This document shows positions 1-11,202 of a stretch of DNA of 64,000 nucleotides, piece by piece. Origin of the DNA: Leguminivora glycinivorella (Eukaryota > Arthropoda > Insecta > Lepidoptera > Tortricidae); assembly GCF_023078275.1 (NCBI RefSeq), contig NC_062974.1, positions 25,580,110 to 25,644,109 of the forward strand. Reading direction: 5' to 3'. Position 1 is the stretch's first letter, and each line of letters begins with the position of its first letter. A program made the position numbers and the translations under genes. Under the pieces are notes generated by a model. That model saw nothing but the letters and a program-made list of their open reading frames with translations. It was not told the DNA's origin and did not search any database.

Positions 1-835
1 AATAATACTTTTTTACATCTTCAATACTTGTTTTGTGCGTTAAATGAGAAAAGTATTACTGTTATATCGGTTTAGGCTGCATTTCTCAAAGGATTGTTGC
101 TTTTTTGCGGTGTGTGTCCTTCACCTGTGCGATAAAGCCAAGTGAACGACTCAGTGACAGGAAACCGACACGTCGATCACTTGTCATAAGCCAGATGAAC
201 CATTACGAGGGGCGATCAATCGGATCAATAAGTAATGATAATGAATATTAAAATTAAAACATAACCTAGAATATGAGTATCTTTATATTTTTATAATTAA
301 AAGTAACTCTTCTGTGATTTATTTACATATTTTAATTTTTTCATTTGTTTTTTGCCGCCTTCAAAAAATGAAATCTTAATTATAGTCTAAATACCATGTC
401 AGTAAGCAAGTGCTTGCTTGAAGTGAAGTCACTTCATTATACTTCAGAGTAGCTATTATATTACAATTTTATTTAAAGGTCGGGTATAAAATATTAATGG
501 CCCTTATATTGCCTACAATATGAGGTATGTCACTTGTAGCTTTAAATACACCAATTAAGCAGCACCCTCGGCAATTTGAGGGTTCGGCCTATTTTTATTT
601 GATTGTTTAAAATGATGTTATTTTAACTAATATTTTTTTTTATATAAAAAAAATATATATTCTTCTTTAATACTAAATATATACATTCAATAAAAAAAAA
701 TCAAAATCGGTCCAGTAACGACGGAGATATCGAGTAACAAACATAAAATAATAATAATAATAAAATACTGACGAATCGAGAACCCCCTTCCTTGAGATTT
801 GGGCGGCGGTTAAAAACTATTATAATGCTGATGGG
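1..835. other. No gene seen; AT-rich intergenic DNA
   Basis: No open frame with recognisable protein content. The stretch near 660-780 resembles, in reverse, part of the dispersed repeat seen at 19037 (a 'tcgagtaacaaacat' type segment), so it is probably decayed repeat DNA. Confidence 0.5.
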
Positions 836-1170
836 CAGGTGAATGACGTCCATATCAGGTGAATGACCACCAAACTACAGGTGATCGACTACGGACGCAG
901 GTTAGCGACGCTTGTCGTTAACTTGTCAAATGTGTCATACAATTTTTTACTAATTTGTCGTTAACCTGCTGCTGTTGTCGATAACCTGTGTATATTTATC
1001 CTTCACCTGATCATGATGTCGTTCACCTGAATTTTAATCGATCATAACTTCTAAAATAATTAATTTATATCGGTGCCTTTGACATTTTTGAAATGTTTGA
1101 GATGCATTCAAACGACCCCTACAAAAAAATAATTAAAAATGCGACATTTAAAAAAAAAGAAATCTTTCAC
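836..1170. repeat. Cluster of CAGGTGAA / TTCACCTG motifs
   Basis: Copies of AGGTGAATGAC-like words on the + strand (about 836-895) face copies of the complement (GTTCACCTGA, TCCTTCACCTGATC) at about 1000-1030 and 1160. A few more lie near 118. The arrangement resembles subterminal motif clusters of a DNA transposon, but no clear termini were found. Confidence 0.3.
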
Positions 1171-1199
1171 CTGTCGGTGCCAAATTTTTGAGAAATGGC

Positions 1200-1497
1200 C
1201 ATATTTAAAGTCACATACAGGTCGAACGCGATTAATTAACATAATTTTTACCTTTAAAATAAACATGGTGGGAAATAAACATTAACTAAAAGCGGGTAGA
1301 TTATATTTATTTGTCTACCCCGAACATTTATATAAATTAATATCGGGTAGTTTTGTGTTGTTTACATCTCCGGTGACATTTTTCTGGGACGTCAGTCTTC
1401 CGCGACCACGGCCAGTGCAACCTGGCCGAAACGTTGGGAAAAAAGGTAAAAATAATGTTAATTAATCGCGTTCGACCTGTATGTGACTTTAAATATG
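1200..1497. mobile_element. MITE-like element with 57-bp TIRs
   Basis: The arm at 1200-1257 (starting CATATTTAAAGTCACATAC) is repeated in reverse complement at 1441-1497. The enclosed 180 bp is non-coding and includes a GGCCAGTGCAACCTGGCC hairpin near 1410. No transposase is present. The family is common in Lepidoptera by recognition only. Confidence 0.6.
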
Positions 1498-1542
1498 TGT
1501 ACAAAGCGCGAGAACTTAAAGTGTTATATCATTAAACATCTT

Positions 1543-1800
1543 GATAAGGGATAGGGATAGGGATAGGGATAGGGATAGCGATAGGGATAGCGATAGGGAA
1601 AGCGATAGGGATAGCAATAGGGATAGCGACAGGGATAGCGATAGGGATAGCGATAGGGATAGGGATAGCGATAGCGATAGCGATAGCGACAGCGATAGCG
1701 ACAGCGATAGCGACAGCGATAGCGACAGCGATAGCGACAGCGATAGCGATAGCGTTAGCGATAGCGATACGGATACGGATACGGATACGGATACGGATAA
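1543..1800. repeat. Hexanucleotide (GATAGG/GATAGC/GATACG) array
   Basis: About 43 tandem 6-bp units change along the array: GATAGG first, then GATAGG mixed with GATAGC, then GATAGC with scattered GACAGC, ending in GATACG. The 6-bp period leaves both strands open (Arg-Asp/Ser-Asp on +, Ser-Leu/Ser-Val on -), which is a by-product of the period and not evidence of a gene. Confidence 0.9.
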
Positions 1801-2180
1801 TATGGGTATCGTTAGCGGGATACGGATAATCGGTCGGCGGTCTCTTACAATCAATGTGCTCTAAGGCGATCGTTGTTTGCTTGCTTGAAGATTACGTTTG
1901 CGATAAGTATAAGCAAAATGTAAAAAATTGTAAGGGATAATAGAAAAAAGTACTTTTTACCCACCGATCATAGTGTCGAAATACGGGCTATGTGGGATAT
2001 TTATAAAGGTTTCCCCAGCGTATATAGAATTACCTACGCTGTGGTCGATGTGTAATATTTCTACAATCATTGCAAGCAAAAGTATTATGTGCAATCGAAA
2101 TAATCGCAGATAAATATACCTACAGAGAAACCTACGGTCCCTACGGATCCAAATGAAAATCTTAATGAATACTTTTATTA

Positions 2181-2209
2181 CGCGGGCGAAGCCGCGGGTA
2201 AAAGCTAGT
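2181..2209 (+). mobile_element. Isolated Helitron 3' terminus
   Basis: The GC-rich hairpin GCGGGCGAAGCCGCGGG followed by TAAAAGCTAG matches the 3' ends of the fuller Helitrons at 41811 and 9911. Upstream sequence does not match, so only the end is recognisable. Confidence 0.6.
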
Positions 2210-2342
2210 ATGTATTATAAATATAAGAAGGTTACAAACAAAATAAAGGAAATCTAAGTCTATCTCAATCTGAAATAATAAATAAATATTGGGGGACACC
2301 TTACACACATCAACGTAACCCCAAACTAAGCAAAGCTTGTAG

Positions 2343-2435
2343 TACAGTCGAGTTCATAAATATGTGTACATTTTTTCACCGTATTGCAACGAATTAAGAT
2401 GAAGAAATGTACACATATTTTTGAACTCGACTGTA
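2343..2435. mobile_element. Short hairpin MITE, 31-bp arms
   Basis: The arm TACAGTCGAGTTCATAAATA (2343-2373) is repeated in reverse complement at 2405-2435 with one mismatch. The loop is 31 bp and there is no coding capacity. The ends begin with TA, consistent with a mariner-type TA target. Confidence 0.75.
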
Positions 2436-2440
2436 CATAT

Positions 2441-2579
2441 AGGGTAAAGTGTCCACCGATTATAATATATACGGTAGGCGTGTTCAGTGGATACATGTAG
2501 CACTCAACATTATAATGTAATAATGGAAAAAATGGATTAGTTACAATTGCCCCCCAGTCGAAATTTGACCCGCTGTGCC
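2441..2579. mobile_element. Partial MITE of the AGGTACAGCGGGGCAAA family
   Basis: It shares the core 'GTAGGCGTGTTCAGTGGATACATGTA' region (about 2470-2500) and the right half (GGAAAAAATGGATTAGTTAC, then CCCCCAGTCGAAATT) with the full copy at 55217-55437. The left terminus is missing. Confidence 0.6.
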
Positions 2580-2814
2580 ATAATTAATTTTTGCTAATTT
2601 TCTAACAAAATAAATAAATCCAATACTTGAAGTGTGGTCACTGACTGTAACGTCATGGCAACTATTTTCTTTTGACAACCTAGGTAGGGTAACCATGTTG
2701 TGACCAAAAAAACAGGAATTAGGAAAACAATGATATTAATGATTAATAACTAAATTTTAACTTCTGATTAGCAGAAACGTCTGCAATCGATGCCGTTAGG
2801 CTTAGAATAAATTG

Positions 2815-2902
2815 AAAAGTGGAAAATGTCTGCCTTGGGTGAAACCCCAAATGCCTTGGGTGCCTTGGGTGGTCTCACCCAAGGCAGACATTTTCCACTT
2901 TT
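2815..2902. mobile_element. Perfect 28-bp-arm hairpin
   Basis: Arms 2815-2842 and 2875-2902 are exact reverse complements (AAAAGTGGAAAATGTCTGCC and on). The loop contains CCTTGGGTG repeats, so part of the stem word is also tandemly repeated. Non-coding. Confidence 0.7.
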
Positions 2903-3365
2903 AAATTGATTAATAACTAGTCTAACAAGACGATACCTAACATAGTGTTTTAGCAATAGGAAGAAGAGTTTGAAAAACATGTTTTGTTTGTTGAAACATC
3001 CTATATTTGGGGATATGTTATTTTCTATCATAGATATTATGATAAGCAGCTTACTTGTACCACAGTATAATAAAAGTACTATCGTACAGTATGGCCACTC
3101 CTGCTCCCCGCTGAAAGTGCCGTCTAGTCCTCTCGGTTATCTCACAGTTACCGCCTGTCAAAAACGCGAACAGTCGACCTGTCATATTTCACTCATATAA
3201 GCATAGTACTCGTTCACCTACACGAGCTTAGACTGTGTGTTAGGAACGCGCCTTTTTCATATATTTGATCGCCAGTGTCCGAGATGTGCTTGTAATATAA
3301 TTTATTAATAGTGATTCTTCTGAGTTAAGTATAATTATAGCCACGAAAGGCGATCTTTTATTTAG
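2903..3365. other. No feature recognised
   Basis: Intergenic sequence with short chance frames only. Confidence 0.4.
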
Positions 3366-3600
3366 AATAGAATAGAATAGAATAACATTTATTTGTGAAC
3401 ACACCAGGCAGGACAAAATTCACATAATAACAATAAGACAGAAAATAATGAAGTGCCACAAAATGACCTCATCTCAGCGTGTTGCTGGGGACTTCCAGCG
3501 CTGATCTTCCGATGAGACATGAGACCATCAAGTGAGAAAGATCCACGGAGGGTAACAGACAGAAGAAATGCAAAACACATACAAGAAAAGTGATCAAACA
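3366..3600 (-). mobile_element. 3' end of a LINE (antisense)
   Basis: On the minus strand this ends in an AATAAATG-type signal followed by (ATTCT)n, here seen as AGAAT repeats at 3366-3384. The adjoining part includes a GGAAGATCAGCGCTGGAAGTC segment also present near 39810-39840, identifying the same retrotransposon family. Only 3' UTR is visible. Confidence 0.5.
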
Positions 3601-5695
3601 GTTAAAAAGAATAAAAGTGAAAACGTTACAAGAAAAATAACAACAGACTGTGATCTATATAAAAAAGAATAATAACAAACAGAACACACTAAATTTAATT
3701 AAAAAGAAAAAAGGAAAAGTGTCGTACACCAGATTGCACACGCAGCGTTCCATCGTTTGGTCGAACCATACTATGGCTGTAGATTAAAGCGGCAATTGCT
3801 AGTTGCAACTAGCGCCAGCGCTTTTTTATTTACATACAAACACTGCTAATCTATCAGCCTGGATAAGTACACAAAGCATCGTAATTAATAAGTTTATTTT
3901 TATAACAGGCAATATTTCAGTCCACGGAGTTTAGCCGCCGCGTGAACTCCTATATGTCTGAAGAGGGGCCTCCGAATTGGCCCGAAACATGTCGCAGCAA
4001 TAGCGATATAATAACGTGAGTACAGCCGTAGCTTCGTTAATTATTTGAATATTTAAGCCGTTTGCATACGGCGTTTTTTTAGACATTGCTATGCTTAGGT
4101 TTAAGGTTTTTATTTGTTAACCCTAAGAAAAGTTCAAAATTCTCTAAAAAAAAACTTAAATAGAGGCACGTCAATCTATACAGGCAATCCACAATCCTTA
4201 ACAGTCTATCCTATTGTAGATGAAGGTAGGTGTTCTTTTGTGCATGCGTATCACATGATCCTGAGGTCCCATTTACACTGGTCTCCAGAGCTTAATCCTT
4301 CACGTCACTGGCCATTAGTCCGTTAATGTGCCCCATCAGATTGATAATCTTCATTGGCTCTGTGTAATATCGGAAACAGGTTTAAAATACAAATAACTCT
4401 TGTTAATTTTAATAATCGATGGAATCAGGCATTACTTTGCGGCAAAGAGGATCGAGTATTATAGAGAGTTACTGTCAAAGTAAAATGTGTAATCACAGTG
4501 CATAGACTGCCATCTCTCTGCACAAGCTTAAAACTTTTGAACCTCAGTTTTGACATTTTGGCCCATATTGTTAGCTTGATATGAGTTAAAAATGACAAAT
4601 TTTAATATTAGCGCCATCTAGCCGAGCGTTCCCCAAAGGTGTAACGCCATCTAGGCCACCGTACCTTTTTCTCTAGGGCTTAGAGGTACGTTTTTTCTTA
4701 GACTTTGTCCGTCTATAGGTCTATACGGAGTTACATATGTCTTTGCTTTGCAGAAATCCATGTTAATCAAAATCTAGAAGATAACTTTGTTGATCCGCGA
4801 ACAGATAATGTGCTAGTCAATCAGTGCTAACCCGTTATAGTTCCTTGCGTATTTTATATATGCAATTAATTATATTTATTTTTGCGGCGGATCAATCATA
4901 GCAATTACTAAAAAAGTGAAATTTCTGGTTGAATTTCACATTTTACACTTAAAGCCCAGTATCGTATTCAAAATATGTAGATTCAAAACTAAAGTTCTAG
5001 ATTTTATTTTCGGCAATCCGACTAAGACATAAACCTAATACCGTCCATAACATCTATTAGACTACGCTACTTAATCGGTTCATTATTTTATCATATCGAG
5101 TCATTAAAAATAAAAAGCAAGGACACAAGAAAATTGTTCCTTTAGAAAAAGTGACTTCTTTTTAATAGCTCGACATTCCGACCCAATTAAAAAACTATAA
5201 CTCCTAAGCACCATAATGACGCAAAAAACCACATCACCGAGCACGTTCATTAAAGATTCCAACGAAACCTCACTGCGAAATTCTAAATAAAAATGTACTA
5301 GTGTCTTATAAAAGTCGTATATACTTATTACGTTACTCTTTCGAATGTATGTTACAAAATGCTGGCACGACAATTCATGAAACCCTCCCGATGGTTTCAC
5401 CCCCGTGTTTCCATTCACAAAGCTTATCTACTCGTTTCTTAGCGCATCACCAACTTAAGACTGACCTCTAGATCGTACGTAAGAGTGTGTGAGACTTATA
5501 CTGGTTATGTGAAGTGAAGCGTTGGTTAGGTTTTTGTGAATGGCCACTCTGGTCCCGAGGCCCCGGCATACGCTTATCGCTCCCGCTCGTTACCGCTTCC
5601 CCGGTTTATGCACTCATAACCATCGCTCTTGGAAATAATAAAAATAACGCGCGTTAAGCCATGAGCGATGGGCGTGCAGAGGATCAGATGTACTA
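3601..5695. other. Unassigned intergenic DNA
   Basis: No convincing exon. A conserved-looking block at 3920-4025 (a GGGCCTCCGAATTGGCCC hairpin followed by GAAACATGTCG) looks like the end of an unidentified repeat. The other open frames are short and without motifs. Confidence 0.4.
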
Positions 5696-5976
5696 GGGCA
5701 TTATCAGAATTTGGGTCCCCCAATTAGCAAAAGTTGTTAACAAAAATTAACTCACTGTCAGTTTTGTGACGACAATTAAGCATAAAATCTGTCTAAAAAA
5801 TTACTTTTTTCACATTCTGAATGTAATTTTCGCTTAAAGTTTATGTAATTAACACAAAAACAATATTTTTATTAAAATTTCGTGCTTAATTACAATAATT
5901 ACCGTCACAAACTGACAGTGAGTTAATTTTTGTTAACAACTTTCGCTAACTGGAGGTCCCAAATTCTGAAAATGGC
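5696..5976. mobile_element. 280-bp MITE, long imperfect TIRs
   Basis: It starts GGGCATTATCAGAATTTGGG and ends with the complement (CCCAAATTCTGAAAATGGCC). The similarity runs inward about 70-80 bp through GTTGTTAACAAAAATTAACT. The same family forms the outer shell of the composite at 53581-54813. Confidence 0.75.
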
Positions 5977-6486
5977 CACCAACGGTTTGAGTATATAGGT
6001 GGGTAGTGAACAGTACTGGAAATCGGGAAATAATCGTGTACAGTCAGCTGCAGAGAAGAGGCGTTAGTTTAATAATATACGCGATTAAAAATATTTTAAG
6101 CGGGTTACTCACATGTTAAGTCGATAACGCTCGACATGTTTCACTCCATTTCCGGGGAGCGTTTTCAAGAGTAACGACCCCTCTACACGTCGAGAGAGAT
6201 ATTTTAAAATATGTTTGAGTTTCATGGGAGTTTTACATTTAACTTTTTTTTATAACTAGAAACTTACAACTATTTTACAAGAAACAATTCCGCCAAACTG
6301 AGTACAGTTTGTTGGCGGATAAAGCGCTCGTATATCGCATATATATATTTCTTATTTTACGCACTTAACTAAAAACTTACATACTACCTAGTCTACCTAC
6401 CATTACTAATGCGCCATTAAGCCTAAACTTGGAAGCTTTTCGTCGACAACATTAACTCTTCGACGTTTTTCTACATATTTATTATT
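5977..6486. other. No feature recognised
   Basis: AT-rich DNA up to the left edge of duplicated unit 1, ending in an ATTT-rich tract that is also the junction sequence near 22969. Confidence 0.4.
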
Positions 6487-7125
6487 TATTTATTTATTGG
6501 TAAACATGATTACATGACTTTACAGCTAACCATTGCGTCACGTATATTAGGCTGACATAACAAGAAAAACAAGTAGACATATACATTTACAATAATAGGC
6601 ATACTTATATGTTTTCTTATAAGCCTATAAGGTATGCCAAGTTTCATGCTTCATGACTAATAAAAATCTGTCATAGACATTTTTTTCTTCTGGAATTCAA
6701 ATATGAATACCTTATGTGACATACTCAATTTAATAAGACCAAAAAGGACATGATATAGGCCTTGTAATAACCATATTCTTTTATATTCCATATAAAATAT
6801 CTAGAAGCTAGACTTTTTTATACGTCGTCGACCCTTCACTTGGTCCCGACAGCGAAACAGTGGAAGTCACATTTTGTATTATTTTTACCGAGCGTTTGAC
6901 GTTTATTATTACCAGAGTACACTTCAGACCGTTTATTCATCGGTTCGGCACAAACGAGTGAGGTAGTAAAAAAACCATTGTCACTTGAACTGTAGTGGCC
7001 GAAATTTGGCAAAATCGATTGGCTGAACCACGCCAACACGACATTGCTAGTTCAATTAGCTATCCTTTATTTTAACTTTTATCACAATACAAAAAAGTTA
7101 ACATTTGCCGGGTTTACTGATTCAT

Positions 7126-7195
7126 ATATAGTATTCAGTATTCAGTATTCAGTATTCAGTTCTTTATTTGCCAATATAGACACGAAAGCTATGCC
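7126..7195 (-). mobile_element. Small LINE 3'-tail insertion with (AGTATTC)n
   Basis: Four AGTATTC repeats precede AGTTCTTTATTTGCC; on the minus strand this reads as GGCAAATAAAGAACT followed by a 7-bp repeat tail, a LINE 3' end. The matching place in unit 2 (about 23608) lacks it, so it is a presence/absence difference between the units. Confidence 0.55.
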
Positions 7196-7342
7196 AACTC
7201 AACTGCCAAAGTCAACTATATCCATAAGTTTCTGACACATAACAGGTCTCTTTAAAATAAAGTTTAAGAGGTATGTCTGCATTGTTTCGTGCGGGCTAAA
7301 TCTTACCGTTGTTCGTCGATATCTTTAAGTGAAACAATGTTA

Positions 7343-7515
7343 TGGGGTTATGTTATGGGGTAAATTGTGGCGTAGGCGAGAGGCTGGCAACCTGTCACTG
7401 CAATGTCACAGTTTTGTTTTCTGTCAACCCCTTATTTGCCAAGAGTGACATTGAAACTTGAGTAGTTTTATATGCTCTGCCTACCCCTTCATGGGATACA
7501 GGCGTGATTGTATGT
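7343..7515 (+). repeat. Dispersed lepidopteran repeat (GTAGGCGAGAGGCTGGCAAC)
   Basis: Further copies lie at 23752-23925, 19272-19443 and 33185-33355, and a reverse fragment at 8019-8105. The 3' part ends GGGATACAGGCGTGATTGTATG. Superfamily not determined. Confidence 0.6.
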
Positions 7516-8018
7516 TATGTTATGAAACAATGTTGTACTCTAACTTTCCTTTGTCTTCTAAGGGATTAATTAAAACAATACATGTCTGCCTGAAACCTAA
7601 AGTGTTCTAGAAACCCATATATAAGTATATCTTTATATTGTAACAATGACCTTATAATCAGATTTCTATATAAATAAGGCCCTTAAGTATGATATTCTGT
7701 TCACAAAAACATTAGTTCTCTTTTCCTAAATCGTATCTCTCGGAGTAGCAATCGGAATACTCCATGATCGTTATTGTATGCTCTATACTCAAATAAGCCA
7801 AAATGTCACATATCCACAAAGTTTCTATTACCAACCGGCTTTTTGGCTAAGGACGTATATATGCGTCGTGAACGTTATGGAACTTTTATATCGTTTGATC
7901 ACTTATTGGTTATACGTTTTTGACACTAAGCCTTTTCGATTCGGTATTCGTATTTGATCTGTAATGTATGAAACGTTTTATTATGTTTAGTTATTTTACA
8001 TACATACATACATATAAT

Positions 8019-8105
8019 TACGCCTGGTATTCCCATAAAGGGTTAGGCAGAGCACATGAAACTACTCAAGTTTCAGTGCTACTCTTGGCAACTATAAGGG
8101 GTTGA
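8019..8105 (-). repeat. Reverse fragment of the GTAGGCGAGAGG repeat
   Basis: ACGCCTGGTATTCCCATAAA through GGCAGAGCACATGAAACTAC to CTCTTGGCAACTATAAGG is the complement of the second half of the repeat at 7343. The same fragment occurs in unit 2 at about 24423-24510. Confidence 0.55.
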
Positions 8106-8812
8106 AAAAAAAAACGCTATTGTGACAACGTAACGCAACGAAATTGTGACGTGAATTGCGAAACGAAGTTGTGAATTGTGTGTGTTAGTTATTTTAGTAG
8201 GAAATTATCGGTGGTTTACCATAATAGGCGAGATGACTAAAAAAAAACGAATTAGTCCGTCAATTAGATTATCAAAGAATATTAGACACGTATTTTTTAT
8301 TTTTTTCTCGTAAACGAAAAATGACGACGGTACAGTGCGTTGAAGTTTCGCGTGACGTCACGCCTAGGTACAATTTTTACTTAGAAGTGACGTCACAAGC
8401 CCCCACTCCGGAACTTTGATGATCTATATCTTTGTATTGTTTCATTAATCAGAAAAAGCGAAAAATATGTGTTCAGTATTTTTGGACGATCTAACTGACG
8501 GTTTAGTCCGAATGCCATTTTTTTATGTAGTCGTCATCCCTACCTAGAGATATATATTATACATCACTTTCATGTTGGAACTGGAAGTTTTCTCAAACTT
8601 GTGACTTTTCTTGCACGTGCTACCATGACTAAAATAGAAGAACATTAAATAGGCAATAAATATATCAAGGTACGAGTGAATTCTAAATACCAAAAAATAG
8701 AATAAAAGATCATGTTCCTTTACAGTTTACAAATGAAAACTAGGTAAGTTTGATAAGAGTTGCAGTCTTACATCTGTCTTATACCTCCGCACAAGGTTAA
8801 AATTGTTTATTT

Positions 8813-8923
8813 TTCGGCGTCGGCGAAAGCTGGCGCGATACCGCTCAAGACCGAGTCAAATGGCGTGCTCTTGTGTTGGAGGCCAAAACTCGTCTTGGGT
8901 TATCTCGCCAGCCAAGTAAGTAA
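8813..8923 (+). pseudogene. Reverse transcriptase C-terminus (LINE, 3' remnant)
   Basis: A 36-codon open tail reads ...GESWRDTAQDRVKWRALVLE and continues AKTRLGLSRQPSK, then stops at TAA 8921-8923. The AQDR-x-W/K-WR-x-L pattern is typical of the extreme C-terminus of lepidopteran RTE-like endonuclease/reverse transcriptases; this assignment is from family knowledge. Nothing upstream continues the protein, so it is a 5'-truncated dead copy. The stop runs straight into a (TAAG)n microsatellite, which fits a LINE 3' tail. The same remnant is at 25224-25334 in unit 2, so it predates the duplication or allelic split. A related C-terminus on the other strand is at 45442-45597. Confidence 0.65.
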
Positions 8924-9220
8924 GTAAGTAATTTTTCATCTAAACAATTACTTTGTATATTTTTGTACAAAGAACACCTTTCCCTATCATCCCTAAGCTC
9001 TCTAAGCGTTACGCGCAGAACTATCAATATCAGAAAACTTAGCCAATCGCCATAGTGGCAGTTCTGACAATAGGCTCCCGTGCCATCGGCGGTATTTTAC
9101 CCTATTTTTGACAAGTGCTTATGTTGTTTGGGGAAAACAAAAGAAGTTTTCACCACACCAACAACTGGTAAAGGCTTTCTTTGCTACTCGAAAACAGATA
9201 GCAAAATTGTATTTTATCCA

Positions 9221-9564
9221 CAAGGGGGCAAAGTAATTTCATATAAATATTAACTCGATGTCTTAATCTGGCTGTTAGATTTTACTTAGAAATGATGATT
9301 TTGAAACATAAATATTGATTATTGATATGATCGATTTGATTTATTTTGATGTTTTATAGTCAGTATATTGTGTTCGTGATAAAAAATTGTGTTTCACTCG
9401 GTGGCAAAGTTTGTTTAATCTTCGTGCCTTGATACCCTCGCAACGCTCAAGATTCCACTTTTTGAACCACTCGCTACGATCGCGGTTCAATATCGGAATC
9501 TTTCGCTTGCTCAGGTATCAATATTGGCACGTGCGGTTAAACAACTAGGTACTTTGCCCCCTTG
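9221..9564. mobile_element. MITE with CAAGGGGGCAAAGTA TIRs
   Basis: Left end CAAGGGGGCAAAGTA (9221) and right end TACTTTGCCCCCTTG (9564) are exact complements. The interior is AT-rich with a GTGCCTTGATACC / GGTATCAATATTGGCAC inverted pair. The unit 2 copy is at 25632-25965, where the right end is tandemly repeated. A fragment of the family sits in the transposase intron at about 50312-50360. Confidence 0.65.
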
Positions 9565-9754
9565 TAAAACAAATAACTATTGTTGGTGTTTGAGAATAAT
9601 TACAATGATAGGAGAACATAAAATTTATTTAAAGTCACTAATTATAGGTCGAAAGCGATTTTTAATGCGCAATAAAGTTTAAATAAAATGCGTTTTTACC
9701 CGCTGGTATTAAAGGACAAAACACGTGTTTCCGAGCTAGTGAGGGGAAAAAAAA

Positions 9755-9905
9755 ATTACACGTTATCTATGTATACATCACAAGTTTTCTATGTATGAAA
9801 TTATGAATTTATCTATATGAGTATGTATATCGTCGCCTAGCACCCATAGTACAAACTTTGCTTAGATTAAGACTAGGTTGTTTTGTGTAAGGTGTCGCCC
9901 AATTC
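9755..9905 (+). mobile_element. SINE tail fragment
   Basis: ATGTATATCGTCGCCTAGCACCCATAGTACAAACTTTGC and the GTGTAAGGTGTCGCC end match the 3' half of the tRNA-headed SINE at 21397. The tRNA head is missing. The unit 2 copy is at about 26100-26250. Confidence 0.6.
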
Positions 9906-9910
9906 ACAAT

Positions 9911-10155
9911 TAATACTTAATATTATAAATGGGAAAGTGTGTGTGTCTATTTGTCTGTCCGTCTTTCACGGTGAAACGGAGCAACGAATTGATGTGATTT
10001 ATTAAGTGAAGTTAGTTGAAAGGATGGAGAGTGACATAGGCTACTTTTTGTCTCTTTCTAACCCCCCACTTCTACAAAATGGGGGGAGGATGTTTGTTTG
10101 CAGCATTCCGCAATTATCGAATTGAACGCGAGCGAAGCCTCGGGAAAAAGCTAGT
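9911..10155 (+). mobile_element. Non-autonomous Helitron (Lep1-like)
   Basis: It begins near ACTTAATATTATAAATGGGAA and ends GCGAGCGAAGCCTCGGG, then AAAAAGCTAGT, with the CTAG terminus at 10151-10154. There is no TIR and no ORF, as expected for a non-autonomous Helitron. The unit 2 copy is at 26254-26498. Confidence 0.7.
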
Positions 10156-10406
10156 ATTTACATATTAATTATTTTATTTATTTATCGCCTCAAATAAAAC
10201 ACATGGCTTGTTTATTAAAACTCGTCGGCAATAAACGTAAACCGTAATTACCCGCACATGAGAACGTAAAAAACGACGTTATAATACGTCAGCCACATAA
10301 ATTCACAAAACGGTATGAAAGGGAATAAAATGGCAAAAAATTCCCCGCGGCCGTCGTAAACCCCTATATGTACTAGCTTTCATGGCCGCGTGCTTATATT
10401 ATTATG

Positions 10407-10921
10407 TTTTTTAGGGTTCCGCAGTCAGCTAGGAACCCTTCGGATCAGCCACGACATTGGTCTAAGCGCGACAGCGGTGAGCGGCGGCCATACATTGGAG
10501 CGAGACAAAGCGATGGGACTCTTCATTCGCACATATGGCTGCCGCTCACCGCTGTCGCGCTTAGACCAATGTCGTGGCTGGGCCGTTAGAATTTCGCCAT
10601 GTCTGTCCGTCTCAGTCACTGTTAGCAATAGAAAGCTGAGGTACCAATAAAATTGTACCTATATCAATCACGCCGGTAAATTGCTAAAAAAAACAGTTTT
10701 ATTGGGGTACGTTAACTGGGGAGTTTTTTTTATCGTTTTAACTCTAAACAGCTGGATATCCCACGTTAATCACACTCAAAAAATCACAAAAGTACAACTT
10801 TATAAAGACTTTCTCGGATTTTTTTTTTGAACTTGAGAGGTTGAACAGTTTTTGAAAAAAATACGGGAAACTGCGGAACCCTACACTGAGCGTGGCCCGA
10901 CACGCTCTTGGCCGGTTTTTT
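10407..10921 (+). mobile_element. GGGTTCCG-type element interrupted by a hairpin MITE
   Basis: The left end TTTTTTAGGGTTCCGCAGTC and right end CTGCGGAACCCT, followed by GACACGCTCTTGGCCGG, match the intact copy at 40706-41299. The inverted pair AGGGTTCCG/CGGAACCCT suggests TIRs. The left part is split by the hairpin at 10446-10580. Superfamily unknown. Confidence 0.65.
10446..10580. mobile_element. Nested hairpin, about 46-bp arms
   Basis: The arm CAGCCACGACATTGGTCTAA at 10446-10493 is repeated in reverse complement at 10535-10580. It lies between AGGAACCCTT and the TTTCGCCATG part of the host element. In unit 2 its loop has been split by the 3.55-kb element. Confidence 0.8.
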
Positions 10922-11040
10922 CTATTATTTTTTTACAGAGCCAAATGGACGGAGGACTTGGACGAATATTTTCCCTTTTGAGTTTATGATAAAGGCCTTT
11001 GTACATTTACCGAAGTGTTCCTTAATCGTAAGTCCAGTTA

Positions 11041-11202
11041 AGGTACAGCGGGGCAAATCCCTACTGGGGTCAAATGTAACTGGTTCAATTTTTACATGTT
11101 TTACAATGTTTGCAGATTAAATAGAGTGTCCACCGGTTATATATGGTAGGCGTGTTCAGTGGATACATGTAGAACTCAACATCATAGTGTACCGCTGTAC
11201 CT
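11041..11202. mobile_element. MITE, AGGTACAGCGGGGCAAA family, right side shortened
   Basis: Left terminus AGGTACAGCGGGGCAAATCC, right terminus CCGCTGTACCT. Compared with 55217-55437 the inner right arm is deleted. The unit 2 copy is at 30949-31110. Confidence 0.7.

Noticed and set aside
1543..1800. Telomeric repeat tract
   Set aside because: The unit is GATAGG-like, not the insect TTAGG repeat, and the array is short and interspersed.
1516..1864. Arg-Asp/Ser-Asp and Ser-Leu repeat ORFs
   Set aside because: Simple hexanucleotide repeat open on both strands.
10390..10650. 86-codon ORF and overlapping frames
   Set aside because: They run across a hairpin MITE inserted in a non-coding element; the same protein appears on both strands because of the inverted arms.
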